Below are positions 1-9,097 of a stretch of DNA of 64,000 bases, piece after piece. The position numbers and the translations under genes were made by a program. The first letter of the stretch is position 1, and each line of letters opens with the position of its first letter. The stretch covers positions 62,001-126,000 of the forward strand of contig NZ_LBMN02000004.1 of assembly GCF_001042485.2 (NCBI RefSeq), given 5' to 3'. Source of the stretch: Bacillus paralicheniformis. Lineage in GTDB: Bacteria; Bacillota; Bacilli; Bacillales; Bacillaceae. A model generated the notes under the pieces. It did no database searches. It was not told the DNA's origin and saw only the letters and a program-made list of their open reading frames with translations.

Positions 1-215
1 CGTTTCATCAGCTCTTCTGCCACTTCTAAGCCGCTTTTGACGGGCATTTCGATATCCATGAGGCAGACGTCCGGTTCTAGCTTCAGAATGGTGGTGAGCG
101 CTTCTTCGCCGTTTGTCGCCTGGCCGATCACTTCCATGTCTTCTTCAAGATCAAGCAAGGCCCCCAGCGCGCTTAACAGCATTCTTTGGTCTTCGGCAAT
201 AAATAAACGAATCAT
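1..215 (-). CDS. yvfU: Response regulator, N-terminal part (YvfU-like), cut by window edge
   Basis: This is the receiver domain of a NarL/DesR-type response regulator; only the first 71 codons are inside the window. Visible are the acidic pair E8-D9 and the phospho-acceptor D54 in the motif VCLMDIEMP. The ATG overlaps the stop of the upstream kinase gene (ATGA), so the two are translationally coupled, as in B. subtilis yvfT-yvfU. It should be phosphorylated by that kinase and control the adjacent ABC exporter. The DNA-binding HTH domain lies outside the window, so the NarL assignment rests on the partner kinase type. Confidence 0.9.
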   Translation of the reverse strand, partial: MIRLFIAEDQRMLLSALGALLDLEEDMEVIGQATNGEEALTTILKLEPDVCLMDIEMPVKSGLEVAEELMK

Positions 216-1351
216 TGGATTGTTTCCTTTCGTTCAGCTTTCTTTACAATCGGAACGGTAATGTTTAAAACTGTACCGTTATGGGTTGAAACGTCGAGAG
301 CGCCGTCAATTAATGCAAGTCTTTCTTTCATTCCGCGCAAGCCGTTACCAAATGGTGTTTGCTGATCCATCCCCATTCCGTCGTCTTTGATGGTAATGCT
401 TATTTTATCATCTGTTTGAGAAATGGAAATGGTGCAATGGGTGGCGCGGCTGTGTTTGACGATATTTGTGGCGGCTTCGCGAATACACATGCTGACAATG
501 TTTTGTGTGACAGGAGAGATATTTGAAAAATCGGAACCTCCCATGTATTCGAATGTGATGTCTGCAGCCCGCAGGATTTGCTGGATGTGGATGAGCTCTT
601 CTGCGATCGTTGCCGTTTTCATATCAGACACGAGTTCCCGGACTTGTTTTAAAGCTGCTCTTGATGTGGTTTCCATTTCTCTTGCTTCTTTTCGCGCCCG
701 TTCGGGGTCGCTGGCGATGGTACGCTGGACAAGCTGGCTTTTTAATGTCAGCAGTGAGAGAGTATGGCCAAGTGTATCATGCAGATCACGGGCAATTCGT
801 ACACGCTCCTCGCGTTTGACCAGTTCCTTAATTTGCTGATTTGCCTCATCAAGCTCTTGTTCCAGTTCCATGCGGCGGTTCATGGAGCGGATGCCGTATG
901 GTGAAATGAGCATAATCACAAGAAAGGGCAGAAAATAAAAGAGCCGATTAAGCAGGGATGGATCTTTCAGCAGATGATAGATAAAAGGGGCGACCAATAC
1001 AACAACCAGGCTGGCAAGCCCGCGCCGAAATATCTTTTTTTCCCTGTAATAGCCGATGAAGTTCGCTGAAAAAAAGCCTAAAAAGACTAAATTGATATCA
1101 TAAAATACAGTGTAGATCAAAATGATCGAAAGCTGGATGGCCAGCCAATAAGTAAATAATTTTTTTTGCGGCGAAATAAAAAAAAGCTGGCGGTACGTCA
1201 CTAAGAAAAGCAGCACGAGTCCAAAACCGATCAGCTGTTTGATCCCCGAGGTCTGATTCGTCAAATAAGAAATAGGCAGCAGTAAATAGATTAAAAAGAT
1301 ATAGGGAAAAAAGCCGTACCGTTTTGGAAACATGCTGAAGTTTTTTTTCAT
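212..1351 (-). CDS. yvfT: Sensor histidine kinase, DesK/HisKA_3 type (YvfT-like)
   Basis: A membrane sensor kinase of 379 residues. Several hydrophobic segments lie between about residues 15 and 155, followed by a coiled linker and a HisKA_3 dimerisation motif with phospho-accepting His191 (RIARDLHDTLGH). A HATPase domain follows, with an N-box near 295 (REAATNIVKHS) and a G-box containing DDGMGM. It sits third in the order ABC ATPase, ABC permease, kinase, regulator, the B. subtilis yvfRSTU arrangement. The signal is not known to me; kinases of this type beside ABC-2 exporters often sense membrane or cell-wall stress. Confidence 0.9.
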   Translation of the reverse strand: MKKNFSMFPKRYGFFPYIFLIYLLLPISYLTNQTSGIKQLIGFGLVLLFLVTYRQLFFISPQKKLFTYWLAIQLSIILIYTVFYDINLVFLGFFSANFIGYYREKKIFRRGLASLVVVLVAPFIYHLLKDPSLLNRLFYFLPFLVIMLISPYGIRSMNRRMELEQELDEANQQIKELVKREERVRIARDLHDTLGHTLSLLTLKSQLVQRTIASDPERARKEAREMETTSRAALKQVRELVSDMKTATIAEELIHIQQILRAADITFEYMGGSDFSNISPVTQNIVSMCIREAATNIVKHSRATHCTISISQTDDKISITIKDDGMGMDQQTPFGNGLRGMKERLALIDGALDVSTHNGTVLNITVPIVKKAERKETIQ

Positions 1352-1357
1352 TCTTAC

Positions 1358-2095
1358 TCACACCGCTTCTTGTTTTCTTCTTATATATTTAGATAGTAGC
1401 ATAACAACGATTGAATAGACTAATAGAAAGAGAATACTTTTCCAGTTTGGCATTTGACCTTGAGCGATTTCCCAGGCACCGCTGCCATAATGATAGGACG
1501 GCAACCAATAGCCGATATTCTGCATCATTTTTGGCATAATTTCAAGCGGCATCCACATCCCTCCGCATACAGCGAGCCCCATATACAACACATTGCTGAT
1601 TCCGGCTGCTGTATCCACCTTTTTCATCATCCCGATCAATGTCCCAGTCGCCAGGAAGGGGAGCGAGCCCAGCAGGGCCCACAATCCGCACAGGAACCAT
1701 TCCAACGGGGATAAAGAAACGCCGTTAATCAAGGCGCCGGCTAAGAAGATGACTGTAATCGAAAGAATATGAATGACGCTTTGCCCCGCCATTTGAGCGA
1801 TAAAATAAATATGGTCGGGAAGAGGCGTTACACGTATGAACGTCGACCATCCTTGGGTCCGTTCTTGAACCATGCGGATGCCAAGCGTCATGATCGAAGA
1901 GCCCATGATGCTGAATGTTGTCATTGACATTAAATAATGCGCATTCCAAGCCGCAGGGTCCGGAGCATTCGTATTGACGACATTTGTAAAAATATAATAA
2001 AAAGCAATCGGCATGGCCAATGACCAAAAGACAAAATATCGGTTTCGAAGCATTCTTTTGATTTCCATTCTGCATTGCATCTGAAATACATTCAT
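1358..2095 (-). CDS. yvfS: ABC-2 type transporter permease (YvfS-like)
   Basis: A 245-residue integral membrane protein with about six hydrophobic helices, typical of ABC-2 family permeases of exporters. Its ATG overlaps the end of the ATPase gene by four bases, and the kinase gene follows after six bases, so all four genes form one tight transcription unit. It should form the membrane channel for the YvfR ATPase. The substrate cannot be read from sequence; related systems export lipids, peptides or antibiotics. Confidence 0.9.
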   Translation of the reverse strand: MNVFQMQCRMEIKRMLRNRYFVFWSLAMPIAFYYIFTNVVNTNAPDPAAWNAHYLMSMTTFSIMGSSIMTLGIRMVQERTQGWSTFIRVTPLPDHIYFIAQMAGQSVIHILSITVIFLAGALINGVSLSPLEWFLCGLWALLGSLPFLATGTLIGMMKKVDTAAGISNVLYMGLAVCGGMWMPLEIMPKMMQNIGYWLPSYHYGSGAWEIAQGQMPNWKSILFLLVYSIVVMLLSKYIRRKQEAV

Positions 2096-2994
2096 TTTAC
2101 ATCGTCTCCTTTGCCTGTCAGCTGGCGAAACGCCTCTTCAAGGTTTCCGCGTTCAATTTGAATATCATAAGCGGCGATCTTTTCTGCGAAAATGAGTTCC
2201 AATATTTTGTCAGTATTGGCCGTGTCGATGTAAACCCGGTTGTTTTTACGAAAAATCTGTTTGATTTCCGGGTGCTGATACAGCTTTTCAAGCGACTGTT
2301 CGGGATCGACTATAAATGAAACTGAATGCTTCGATATTCTTGATTTTATTTGGAGCGGCGTCCCGTCAGCTACTATGCTGCCGTCTTTAAACAGCAAGAT
2401 TCGTTGCGCGGCATCATCTGCTTCCTGTAAGTAGTGTGTAGAAAAAATGATTGTTTTTCCTTGCTCTGCGAGCGTTTGAACCGTTTGCCAAAAGCGGTTT
2501 CTTGAAGTGATATCCATTCCGACCGTGGGTTCGTCAAAGATCATCAGTTCTGGATCACCGGCAAGCGCCAAGGCAAAGCCGAGACGCCGCTTTTGCCCGC
2601 CTGACAACTTTTCCGCCTGTGTTTTTAAATCCTTGTCTGTCAAACCTGTCAACGCTCTAAGCTTTTGAAAGGATAGAGGCTTTGGGTAGTAGCTCCTAAC
2701 GAGTTCGATGATTTCACCTGCACGCAAACCAGACATGACGCTGACTTCCTGCAGCATCGTGCCGATTTTTTCACGCACCCGTTTTTCATGCGGCATGGAA
2801 CCGAATAATGTGATATTGCCTGCCGTCGGTTTTAACAGCCCCAATATCATAGAAATCGTTGTTGTTTTCCCGGCGCCGTTTGGCCCTAGAATGGCTATAA
2901 TTTCTCCTTTTTTAATTGAAAAATCTATCTGATTAACCGCCGTTTTTTGGCGGAATGTCTTTGTCACATTCGTCAAGCTCACAACATCGCTCAT
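2092..2994 (-). CDS. yvfR: ABC transporter ATP-binding protein (YvfR-like)
   Basis: A 300-residue cytoplasmic ATPase. Walker A GPNGAGKT is at residues 37-44, the signature LSGGQKRR near 130, and Walker [12 protein letters not shown] near 150. A C-terminal extension of about 80 residues is typical of ATPases paired with ABC-2 permeases. It is the first gene of the yvfRSTU-type operon. Upstream is a 265-base intergenic stretch before the next gene cluster, where I see no clear operator. Confidence 0.92.
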   Translation of the reverse strand: MSDVVSLTNVTKTFRQKTAVNQIDFSIKKGEIIAILGPNGAGKTTTISMILGLLKPTAGNITLFGSMPHEKRVREKIGTMLQEVSVMSGLRAGEIIELVRSYYPKPLSFQKLRALTGLTDKDLKTQAEKLSGGQKRRLGFALALAGDPELMIFDEPTVGMDITSRNRFWQTVQTLAEQGKTIIFSTHYLQEADDAAQRILLFKDGSIVADGTPLQIKSRISKHSVSFIVDPEQSLEKLYQHPEIKQIFRKNNRVYIDTANTDKILELIFAEKIAAYDIQIERGNLEEAFRQLTGKGDDVK

Positions 2995-3204
2995 GGCTTA
3001 CAGACCACCTCCTGATTTACTCATTCCATTGTATAAGCTGAGGGAGGCGGATTTTAGTAAGTGATGTCATGAAAATCGGGTGACAAATGTCATTTTTTAA
3101 AAAAATAACAGGGAGCTAGCGAACGGTGCTAAAAAGCAAATGAAGTGGGGAGATTACGGTAAGTAAACGAGCAGAGCGCCATCATCATCAACGCATCATG
3201 GAGA

Positions 3205-3244
3205 TAGAGAGAGCGGTCTTCAATTGGGAAAGAAGCTCTCTCTA
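3205..3244. repeat. 10-bp perfect inverted repeat
   Basis: TAGAGAGAGC and its exact reverse complement GCTCTCTCTA are separated by 20 bases. The repeat lies just after the stop codon of the MazG-like gene. There is no T-run on either side, so it is not a standard intrinsic terminator. It could be an mRNA 3'-end hairpin for the MazG/DUF2075 cassette. Confidence 0.45.
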
Positions 3245-3259
3245 CTTAAAAGGAGAGTC

Positions 3260-3571
3260 TCAACCATTATGATTAACCGGATACTTCCTCCCATTCTTCA
3301 CAATCTTCTCTTCCACAATCTCTTTTACATCCAGTCCAAGATCGTTACATAACATGAATAAGTAGATTAAAACATCTGCGATTTCTTCACGGATGTTTTC
3401 TTTATTGGCTTTGAGTGCTTCTTCACTGCTGATCCATTGGAAGTCTTCGAGCAGCTCGGCTGCTTCGATGGAGATTGAGATGGCGAGGTCTTTTGGGTTA
3501 TGGTATTGTCTCCAGTTTCGTTCATCTCTGAATTCGTTGATTGCGTTGATTAGGTTTTGGATATCACTCAT
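3260..3571 (-). CDS. MazG-like nucleotide pyrophosphohydrolase
   Basis: A 103-residue all-alpha NTP pyrophosphohydrolase of the MazG/RS21-C6 (dCTPase) type. The metal-binding pattern is complete: E36-xx-E39 on the first helix and E63-xx-D66 on the second. Such enzymes convert (d)NTPs to (d)NMP and pyrophosphate and can drain or clean nucleotide pools. Its ATG overlaps the stop of the upstream GIY-YIG/ATPase gene (ATGA), so it is translationally coupled to a nucleic-acid-processing enzyme. This gives it an accessory rather than purely housekeeping context. The substrate base cannot be predicted. Confidence 0.88.
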   Translation of the reverse strand: MSDIQNLINAINEFRDERNWRQYHNPKDLAISISIEAAELLEDFQWISSEEALKANKENIREEIADVLIYLFMLCNDLGLDVKEIVEEKIVKNGRKYPVNHNG

Positions 3572-5211
3572 GATGATTTTCCCCTTTCTAACTCGAGTAG
3601 TCTTTTTCTTAATTTAGGGTCTGTCGCATAAATATAGAGGCCGTGAATGCCCCGTTTCATCAGGACATTTATTGAATTTAAGATAATTTGTTCTTTAACT
3701 TGTTCATTCTGTTCTGGCGACAAATCTGTACGAGAAATGAATGCCCCTGTATCTTTGTATTTGGAAGTATTAATTACCAGTTCGTCGTTGTCTTCATCAT
3801 AGCTTACGGAAGGGCCGAGAACGACGCCGACGTAATTTAAATCAAACCCTTGAACAGTATAAATGGAGCCGACTTCTTTAATTGAAGTCGGATTTTCGGC
3901 CCATGTCACTTTATCCTGGGTGCTGTTCCAGGGCATGTTAATCCCTTCTTCATCAACGATGTACGTCTTTTTATCTTTTTTATGTAAATAATCAAATGTC
4001 GAGACAATCCGAGAGAGCCCGTCTTTGTTGTTTTTACTTTCAATGGCTTTCTTAAACGCAGCAGCATCATCGAATATTTTTAGCTCGAAGGAGGAGTCTT
4101 CAGTCGGCAAAGAAAGAATTTTCTTTTCAACAAAGCTGTCAATCCACTTCATCGTTTCTGGATTGGCATTCATTCTCATTTGGTCTGTAAGTTTCACAGT
4201 TTTCGCATCATACTGATTGATGATTTCTTCGAGCAATCTATCGTTCCAATAACTTTTAATCTTTAAGACTTGTTTTGGATCAAAGATCACAACAGTGATT
4301 TTACTTCGCTTAATGATCTCATCCAGCTGGTTTTGGTAGCGGAAATTGTTATAGGAATCTTCCTTTGTCAGAAGCAGATGAGCTTCGTCTACTAATACGA
4401 TATCCGCTGTTGCTCCCGTCTTTGTTTTCTCGTTAATAAAAGGTGTTGGCTTCATGAGACTCTTTTTCTTCAAATTCGGTAAGCTGTTGGCGATACTTTT
4501 ATAAGTCTTCAGCATTTCGCTATGATTTACCAGCAAGTAATTATCTGTTTCTTCCAAAAAAGAGTCTTCGCTCTTCGCCAAATCTTGAATTGTATTAAAC
4601 AGAGAGCTTAACAGGACACTTTTCCCTGTGCCGGCGTCTCCTTCAATAACAATGACATGATTTCCTTCTTTTTGTATACGTTCTTTACAGAAATTAAGGA
4701 TCTTATTTTTAATATCAAGCTGCTGAGGGGAGAGCTCCTTATAAGGAGATAACTTATAAATGTCTTTATTCCTAAGGTTTTCAAGAGAATCGCTCACAAT
4801 TTTCTCTTTTCTCGGCTTCTCCCAAATGACTTGAAAGATATTTTCATTATAAAAGGGTTTCTGATAGTAATTGTGCATTTCCCTAGACCTTGTCTGGCTC
4901 ACGTTTTGAAGCTGATAGCGGTTATCTGCGATAAAATAGTTAATTAAATTTGATTCAATATTGTATGTCGCAGACTGATGAAATTTCTCATGCCCGATTA
5001 ATATAAAGCGATTCAATTTCTTTCGCTTTTCATCATCTATATGATTCTTCAAACGCCGTGCAGCTTGAACCGTTTGCCCAATATATGCAGTCGGTTTCTT
5101 TTTCTCATTATAAAGGATGTACACAATCGGATAGTTATTTATATGCATTGCTTTTACAACATTCACATGATCTGAAGTAAATTCTCTTTTTTCAAACACA
5201 AGTTCATTCAT
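3568..5211 (-). CDS. GIY-YIG nuclease fused to DUF2075 helicase-like ATPase
   Basis: A 547-residue fusion. Residues about 29-90 form a GIY-YIG nuclease: the first motif is VYIL at 30-33, AYIG is at 42-45, then the conserved Arg52 and a catalytic Glu86 in YNIES. Residues about 160-540 form a DUF2075 superfamily-1-like ATPase, with Walker A GDAGTGKS at 191-198, Walker B VLVDEA at 272-277, a DPKQ motif near 311, a motif-V-like TVQGFDLNYVGVVLG at 452-466 and a basic C-terminus. All key residues are intact. It is transcribed with the MazG-like gene, overlapping it by four bases. DUF2075 proteins occur in defence islands, but I know no experimental role for this exact pair. Confidence 0.88.
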   Translation of the reverse strand: MNELVFEKREFTSDHVNVVKAMHINNYPIVYILYNEKKKPTAYIGQTVQAARRLKNHIDDEKRKKLNRFILIGHEKFHQSATYNIESNLINYFIADNRYQLQNVSQTRSREMHNYYQKPFYNENIFQVIWEKPRKEKIVSDSLENLRNKDIYKLSPYKELSPQQLDIKNKILNFCKERIQKEGNHVIVIEGDAGTGKSVLLSSLFNTIQDLAKSEDSFLEETDNYLLVNHSEMLKTYKSIANSLPNLKKKSLMKPTPFINEKTKTGATADIVLVDEAHLLLTKEDSYNNFRYQNQLDEIIKRSKITVVIFDPKQVLKIKSYWNDRLLEEIINQYDAKTVKLTDQMRMNANPETMKWIDSFVEKKILSLPTEDSSFELKIFDDAAAFKKAIESKNNKDGLSRIVSTFDYLHKKDKKTYIVDEEGINMPWNSTQDKVTWAENPTSIKEVGSIYTVQGFDLNYVGVVLGPSVSYDEDNDELVINTSKYKDTGAFISRTDLSPEQNEQVKEQIILNSINVLMKRGIHGLYIYATDPKLRKRLLELERGKSS

Positions 5212-5715
5212 TGTTTCAGCCTCTGAATCTCTTTTTTTAAAATAATAGTACCATATTTATGGCAGCCTATTGATATAAGTATGCAAATATTTTCCGGAGA
5301 AAGAGTCAGAAAAAGCGGCGTGCGGTTGTCACGGACTCTATGATGACAAGGAAGCAGCTATAACAAAGCGTTTTTTTGTTGAAATAAAACTTAGTAGCCA
5401 AGCCTCGATAGAAGGTGGCTGTTAATCAGATCAGAACGGCATTGGATCAAAGAATTAAACATGACCGTGAGCTGCGGAAGAAGTGTTGCTAGAACAATTT
5501 ATCATGATATGGAGAATCAGGTGGGGAGCGTATCATAAGTAAATGAGGTTTTTTTAGATTTTCACTCTAATAGATAAAAGAGGTCGTCTGAAAAGAGAAA
5601 ACTCCTTCCTTTCATACCACCTCTGCAAAATGGACTACCAAAGGGTTTGATTTAATGGGTCTATTTTGAAATGAATTTTTGGAGACTCATTGGAACAGCC
5701 TCGTTTTTATGGATT
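5212..5715. other. Intergenic stretch without a gene
   Basis: About 500 bases between the GIY-YIG/DUF2075 gene and the iron-uptake operon. No frame carries a convincing protein and I recognise no RNA or terminator. The part nearest the GIY-YIG gene is AT-rich and must contain its promoter; I could not pick a confident -35/-10 pair. Confidence 0.5.
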
Positions 5716-6720
5716 TTACTTTATCAATAGCAAATAAATAAAATAAGGTGCCCCGATTAATGAGACCATGATTCCAGCCGGTATAGTGGTTTCAATGATA
5801 TTACGTCCGATTGTGTCGGCGAATAATAAGAACCAACCGCCAAGTAGAATAGCAACAGGGATAAATAGTTGATTTCTGGGTCCTACTAAAGTTTTGGCGA
5901 TATGTGGGGCCATTAATCCGATAAAGGAAATACCTCCTGTGACAGAAACGGCAGCAGCCGCTAATGCGACAGCTGTTAAAAGCAAAACGATCCGCTCCTT
6001 TTCAATGGAAACCCCAACCCCAATGGTTACAGGCTCGCTTAATCCTAATAGATTTAGTCGACTTGCTTTGTACAAAGTAAACGGAATCAAGATGACTAAC
6101 CAAGGCAGGAGAGCCCAAATAAATGGCCAATCTGCCCCCCAAATATTTCCCGCCAGCCATTTGGCGATGAAATCAACTTTTGTCCGTTCAGTAGAAGAAA
6201 TAATGACAATCATTGCTCCGGAAAGTGCAGTTGAGAATCCGACTCCGATGAGGACTAAGCCTATAGGTTGCATACCACTATTTTTGTTGTAGGCTAACAG
6301 ATAAATGAAGAAGCCCGTTATAATTGCTCCTATAAAGCCAACAATTGGAATCATATAAACAAATGATCCAGCTTCAGTCGGGACAAATAAAAAGAAAACG
6401 GCAATGGCAACCCCAGCACCGGAATTAATCCCAATAATGCCTGGATCAGCTAAATCATTTTTTGTGATTCCTTGCAAAATAGCACCTGATATAGCAAGTG
6501 CCATCCCAGCTAATAAAGTAATCAATATTCGAGGCAATCGAATAGAATATAATATAAATTCCTCTTTAAAGGTTCCTTGACCTAATAGAGTGTAGATGAG
6601 TCTGTCAAAAGATAAACTAGCAGAGCCTATTCCCATCCCAATAATAGCTGTAGCTATGATGAGTATTAGAGAAATCGATAAAATCATTCGCTGTTTTTTG
6701 ATTAATGCTGAATGTATCAT
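5716..6720 (-). CDS. fhuG: Iron-hydroxamate ABC transporter permease (FhuG-like)
   Basis: A 334-residue FecCD-family permease with about nine or ten membrane helices. It shows the family motif RLPRILITLLAGMALAISG near residues 60-80 and the coupling-loop pattern GGISFIGLMAPHIAK near 265-280. Its ATG overlaps the stop of the preceding permease (ATGA). It should pair with that permease to form a heterodimeric channel for ferric siderophores delivered by the lipoprotein encoded first in the operon. No ATPase gene follows, so the pair probably uses an ATPase encoded elsewhere, as FhuBG does with FhuC. Confidence 0.85.
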   Translation of the reverse strand: MIHSALIKKQRMILSISLILIIATAIIGMGIGSASLSFDRLIYTLLGQGTFKEEFILYSIRLPRILITLLAGMALAISGAILQGITKNDLADPGIIGINSGAGVAIAVFFLFVPTEAGSFVYMIPIVGFIGAIITGFFIYLLAYNKNSGMQPIGLVLIGVGFSTALSGAMIVIISSTERTKVDFIAKWLAGNIWGADWPFIWALLPWLVILIPFTLYKASRLNLLGLSEPVTIGVGVSIEKERIVLLLTAVALAAAAVSVTGGISFIGLMAPHIAKTLVGPRNQLFIPVAILLGGWFLLFADTIGRNIIETTIPAGIMVSLIGAPYFIYLLLIK

Positions 6721-7739
6721 GAGAGTGTTTTTCCTCCCTTTCGGACAATGATCAGGAAGAACGGTAAACCAAGCATAGCGACAATGGCTATAACAGGTGT
6801 TTCATATGGTGCATTTAAGGTACGGCCAAGTGTATCAGCAAATAGCATAAAAGTAGCTCCGCAAGTTGCAGACATTGGTAAAATAAAACGATAATCGGTT
6901 CCAACAATTGCCCGAACAATATGAGGAATCATAAGACCGATAAAGGTCATATTGCCAACCAGAGCAACAGATGCTCCCGCGAGAATGATAATGATAATAA
7001 ATAGAAGGATTTTAATTCTGATGATATTTTGACCTAAGCCAACTGCAACTTCTTCATTTAAGCTGAGAATGGTAAGTTGTCTCGAGAGGAAAAAGGAAAC
7101 AACAATTCCAATGATAATAAAAGGTACGATGATTCGTAGTTGATTCCAAGTTGTTCCAACCATCCCTCCTGCTGTCCACATCGAGATATCTTTAGAAATT
7201 TTAAAATAAAGGCCAATCCCTTCAGCAATGGCGTATAAAAAGGCGGAAACAGCAGAACCCGCTAATACAATACGGAAAGGAGAGAATCCGCCTTTTTTCA
7301 TCGAACCAATACCAAAAACCAACAAGGCACCGATTGCGGCTCCAATAAAACAGGCAACCATCGTCAAAAAGTAATTGGCTGATGGAATGAAAGCGATCGT
7401 AACAGCCAATGCTGCATAAGCCCCGGCAGATAATCCTAGTAAACCTGGATCGGCAAGTGGGTTTCTTGTTATACCTTGCATGATTGCACCAGAGACAGCA
7501 AGAGCTGCGCCAACAAAAATCGCAGCTATTTCACGAGGTAACCGAATATCACGGATAATCGAAATATGATCGCCGGTTGCAGAAGACGAAAGAGCCAACC
7601 ATACATCTTCAACTGAAACGTCTGCAGCTCCAAATACCATTGCCATAAAAAACATACCAATAAACACTAGAATTCCTAAGATGAGTTTGAAGGCAAATGA
7701 GGTAAAAGATTGAGTTTTTCTTATCATAAAGCTCATCAT
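6717..7739 (-). CDS. fhuB: Iron-hydroxamate ABC transporter permease (FhuB-like)
   Basis: A 340-residue FecCD-family permease. It has the RDIRLPREIAAIFVGAALAVSG motif region and the coupling loop GNMTFIGLMIPHIVRAIVG, plus about ten hydrophobic helices. The start is supported by an AAAGGAAA ribosome-binding site; a second ATG lies immediately inside. It follows the lipoprotein gene by about 70 bases and overlaps the second permease by four. The two permeases are related but clearly distinct, as in FhuB/FhuG and FeuB/FeuC pairs. Confidence 0.85.
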   Translation of the reverse strand: MMSFMIRKTQSFTSFAFKLILGILVFIGMFFMAMVFGAADVSVEDVWLALSSSATGDHISIIRDIRLPREIAAIFVGAALAVSGAIMQGITRNPLADPGLLGLSAGAYAALAVTIAFIPSANYFLTMVACFIGAAIGALLVFGIGSMKKGGFSPFRIVLAGSAVSAFLYAIAEGIGLYFKISKDISMWTAGGMVGTTWNQLRIIVPFIIIGIVVSFFLSRQLTILSLNEEVAVGLGQNIIRIKILLFIIIIILAGASVALVGNMTFIGLMIPHIVRAIVGTDYRFILPMSATCGATFMLFADTLGRTLNAPYETPVIAIVAMLGLPFFLIIVRKGGKTLS

Positions 7740-7811
7740 TTTCCTTTCTTAGAATGGGAAAGGGGCTGCCCTTTGGCCAACCCCTTTCAATAGACCTCTG
7801 CTTTTCTAGTC

Positions 7812-8738
7812 TTAGTTTCCTAGAAACGCTTTTTTAAAGAATGCTAGTTGCTTTTCAAGTGTGATTGGGTCAGTGAATGATGCGCCTTCACCTTGCATTT
7901 CAATGACATGTCCATTTTTGACAGCTGGAATGTTCTTGTATGTGTCTGTTTCTTGGAAAGATGTATTCGCATCAGAGTACTTACTTAAAATGACATAATC
8001 TCCCGCATATTTTGGAAGCACTTCTGCTGATAACGTATAATACCCTGCTTTTAATGCGTCTTTCTTTACTTTTTCAGGCATATTTAGTTTCATCGTTTGA
8101 TATAAGATTTCTGTACCGCGCGCCCAGTTATTACCGTAAACATAAAGATCTTTCCCATATGCTTCAATAACAGATACAGTTGAATCCTTGCCGATTTTTG
8201 TGCGAATATCCTCTCCGATTTCTTCTGCCCGCTGTTTAAAGTCGTCAACCCATGCTCGGGCTTCTTTTTCTTTGTTTAGTAGCTTGCCAATTTCCACGTG
8301 CTGAGTTAAATAATCTACTTTACCCCATGTATAAGTAACAGTAGGAGCGATCTCATTTAATTTGTCTAAATTTTTTACCGTTGATAACGCGATGATTAAA
8401 TCTGGCTCTAATTCAATAATTTTTTCTAGGTCATCTTCTGAAACTTCTTGAACATCTTTTAACTTTTCTTTAAAGGTTGGATTGTTTTTAGACCAAGTGT
8501 CTACACCGACAACGTTGACTCCTAAATCTAACACATTTCCGGTGTACCCTGAAAGCATAACAACTCTTTGCGGATCGGCTGGAACTTCGATTGGTCCTGT
8601 TTCCGCTTGGTATGTAATCGTTTTAGATTCTTTTTTTGCTGAGCCGCTATCCTTTGTTGCTGACTCTTCATTGCCGCATGCACTAATCATAAGCGTCAGC
8701 AGTAGCATAAACGGGATTAATAGTTTCTTCATGCTCAT
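7812..8738 (-). CDS. fhuD: Siderophore-binding lipoprotein (FhuD-like)
   Basis: A class III substrate-binding lipoprotein. The signal sequence ends in a lipobox, LMISAC, with the lipidated Cys at residue 21; the mature part has the periplasmic-binding protein 2 fold (PQRVVMLSGYTGNVLDLG, the linker region and PDLIIALS). The pattern resembles B. subtilis FhuD for ferric hydroxamates. I chose an ATG after AAGAGG rather than the slightly longer GTG two codons upstream. It heads the operon with the two permeases and has a near-perfect Fur box about 340 bases upstream. The exact siderophore is not determined. Confidence 0.85.
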   Translation of the reverse strand: MSMKKLLIPFMLLLTLMISACGNEESATKDSGSAKKESKTITYQAETGPIEVPADPQRVVMLSGYTGNVLDLGVNVVGVDTWSKNNPTFKEKLKDVQEVSEDDLEKIIELEPDLIIALSTVKNLDKLNEIAPTVTYTWGKVDYLTQHVEIGKLLNKEKEARAWVDDFKQRAEEIGEDIRTKIGKDSTVSVIEAYGKDLYVYGNNWARGTEILYQTMKLNMPEKVKKDALKAGYYTLSAEVLPKYAGDYVILSKYSDANTSFQETDTYKNIPAVKNGHVIEMQGEGASFTDPITLEKQLAFFKKAFLGN

Positions 8739-8825
8739 TTTCACCTCTTAATAAATTGTAAGTAACACACTTCGGTTTATTTGTTCTCGGGCCAATTTGA
8801 AAGACTTCCCGCAGTACTCGCCTCT

Positions 8826-9060
8826 TCACAAGCCCAGCTTCACGACTTCGCCGTCTTTAATGCAATGATATAATCCGAAAAAAACGAGCAGCTCGATGTA
8901 AATCATGTCCGTCTCCCGTACAAGCGCCATAGCAATTCCATTGGCGCTGACCTCAGGATATGGTTGTTCCTTTTTATCTGGAATCGTTACACAGAGACTT
9001 TTTACAATTAAACGTCCTCCAGAGCCAGTATTTAATTCTTCAGTAAATAGCTGAATGAAC
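8826..9060 (-). pseudogene. Unrecognised coding-like fragment in the fhu leader
   Basis: Read on the minus strand, this stretch is open and protein-like up to a TGA, including the segments PEVSANGIAMALV and YIELLVFFGLYH, but there is no ATG and no ribosome-binding site at its upstream end. It lies between the Fur box and the lipoprotein gene, so it would be in the leader of that operon. I do not recognise the family. It is most likely the 3' remnant of a deleted gene; the only internal ATG would give about 34 codons and lacks a good ribosome-binding site. Confidence 0.35.
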
Positions 9061-9078
9061 CGCAGAATGAAAATAAAC

Positions 9079-9097
9079 GATAATGATTATCAATATC
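9079..9097 (-). promoter_or_regulatory. Fur box
   Basis: GATAATGATTATCAATATC matches the 19-bp Bacillus Fur consensus at 18 positions. It lies upstream of the fhuDBG-like operon, pointing to iron repression. The nearest downstream reading on that strand is the decayed fragment and then the lipoprotein gene, so the operon leader would be unusually long. Confidence 0.8.

Noticed and set aside
3568-5211. Assigning the GIY-YIG/DUF2075 gene to a named system such as Gabija or Schlafen
   Set aside because: Gabija has an OLD-type nuclease and a UvrD-like helicase in separate genes, and the Schlafen core is not visible; domain order here does not match.
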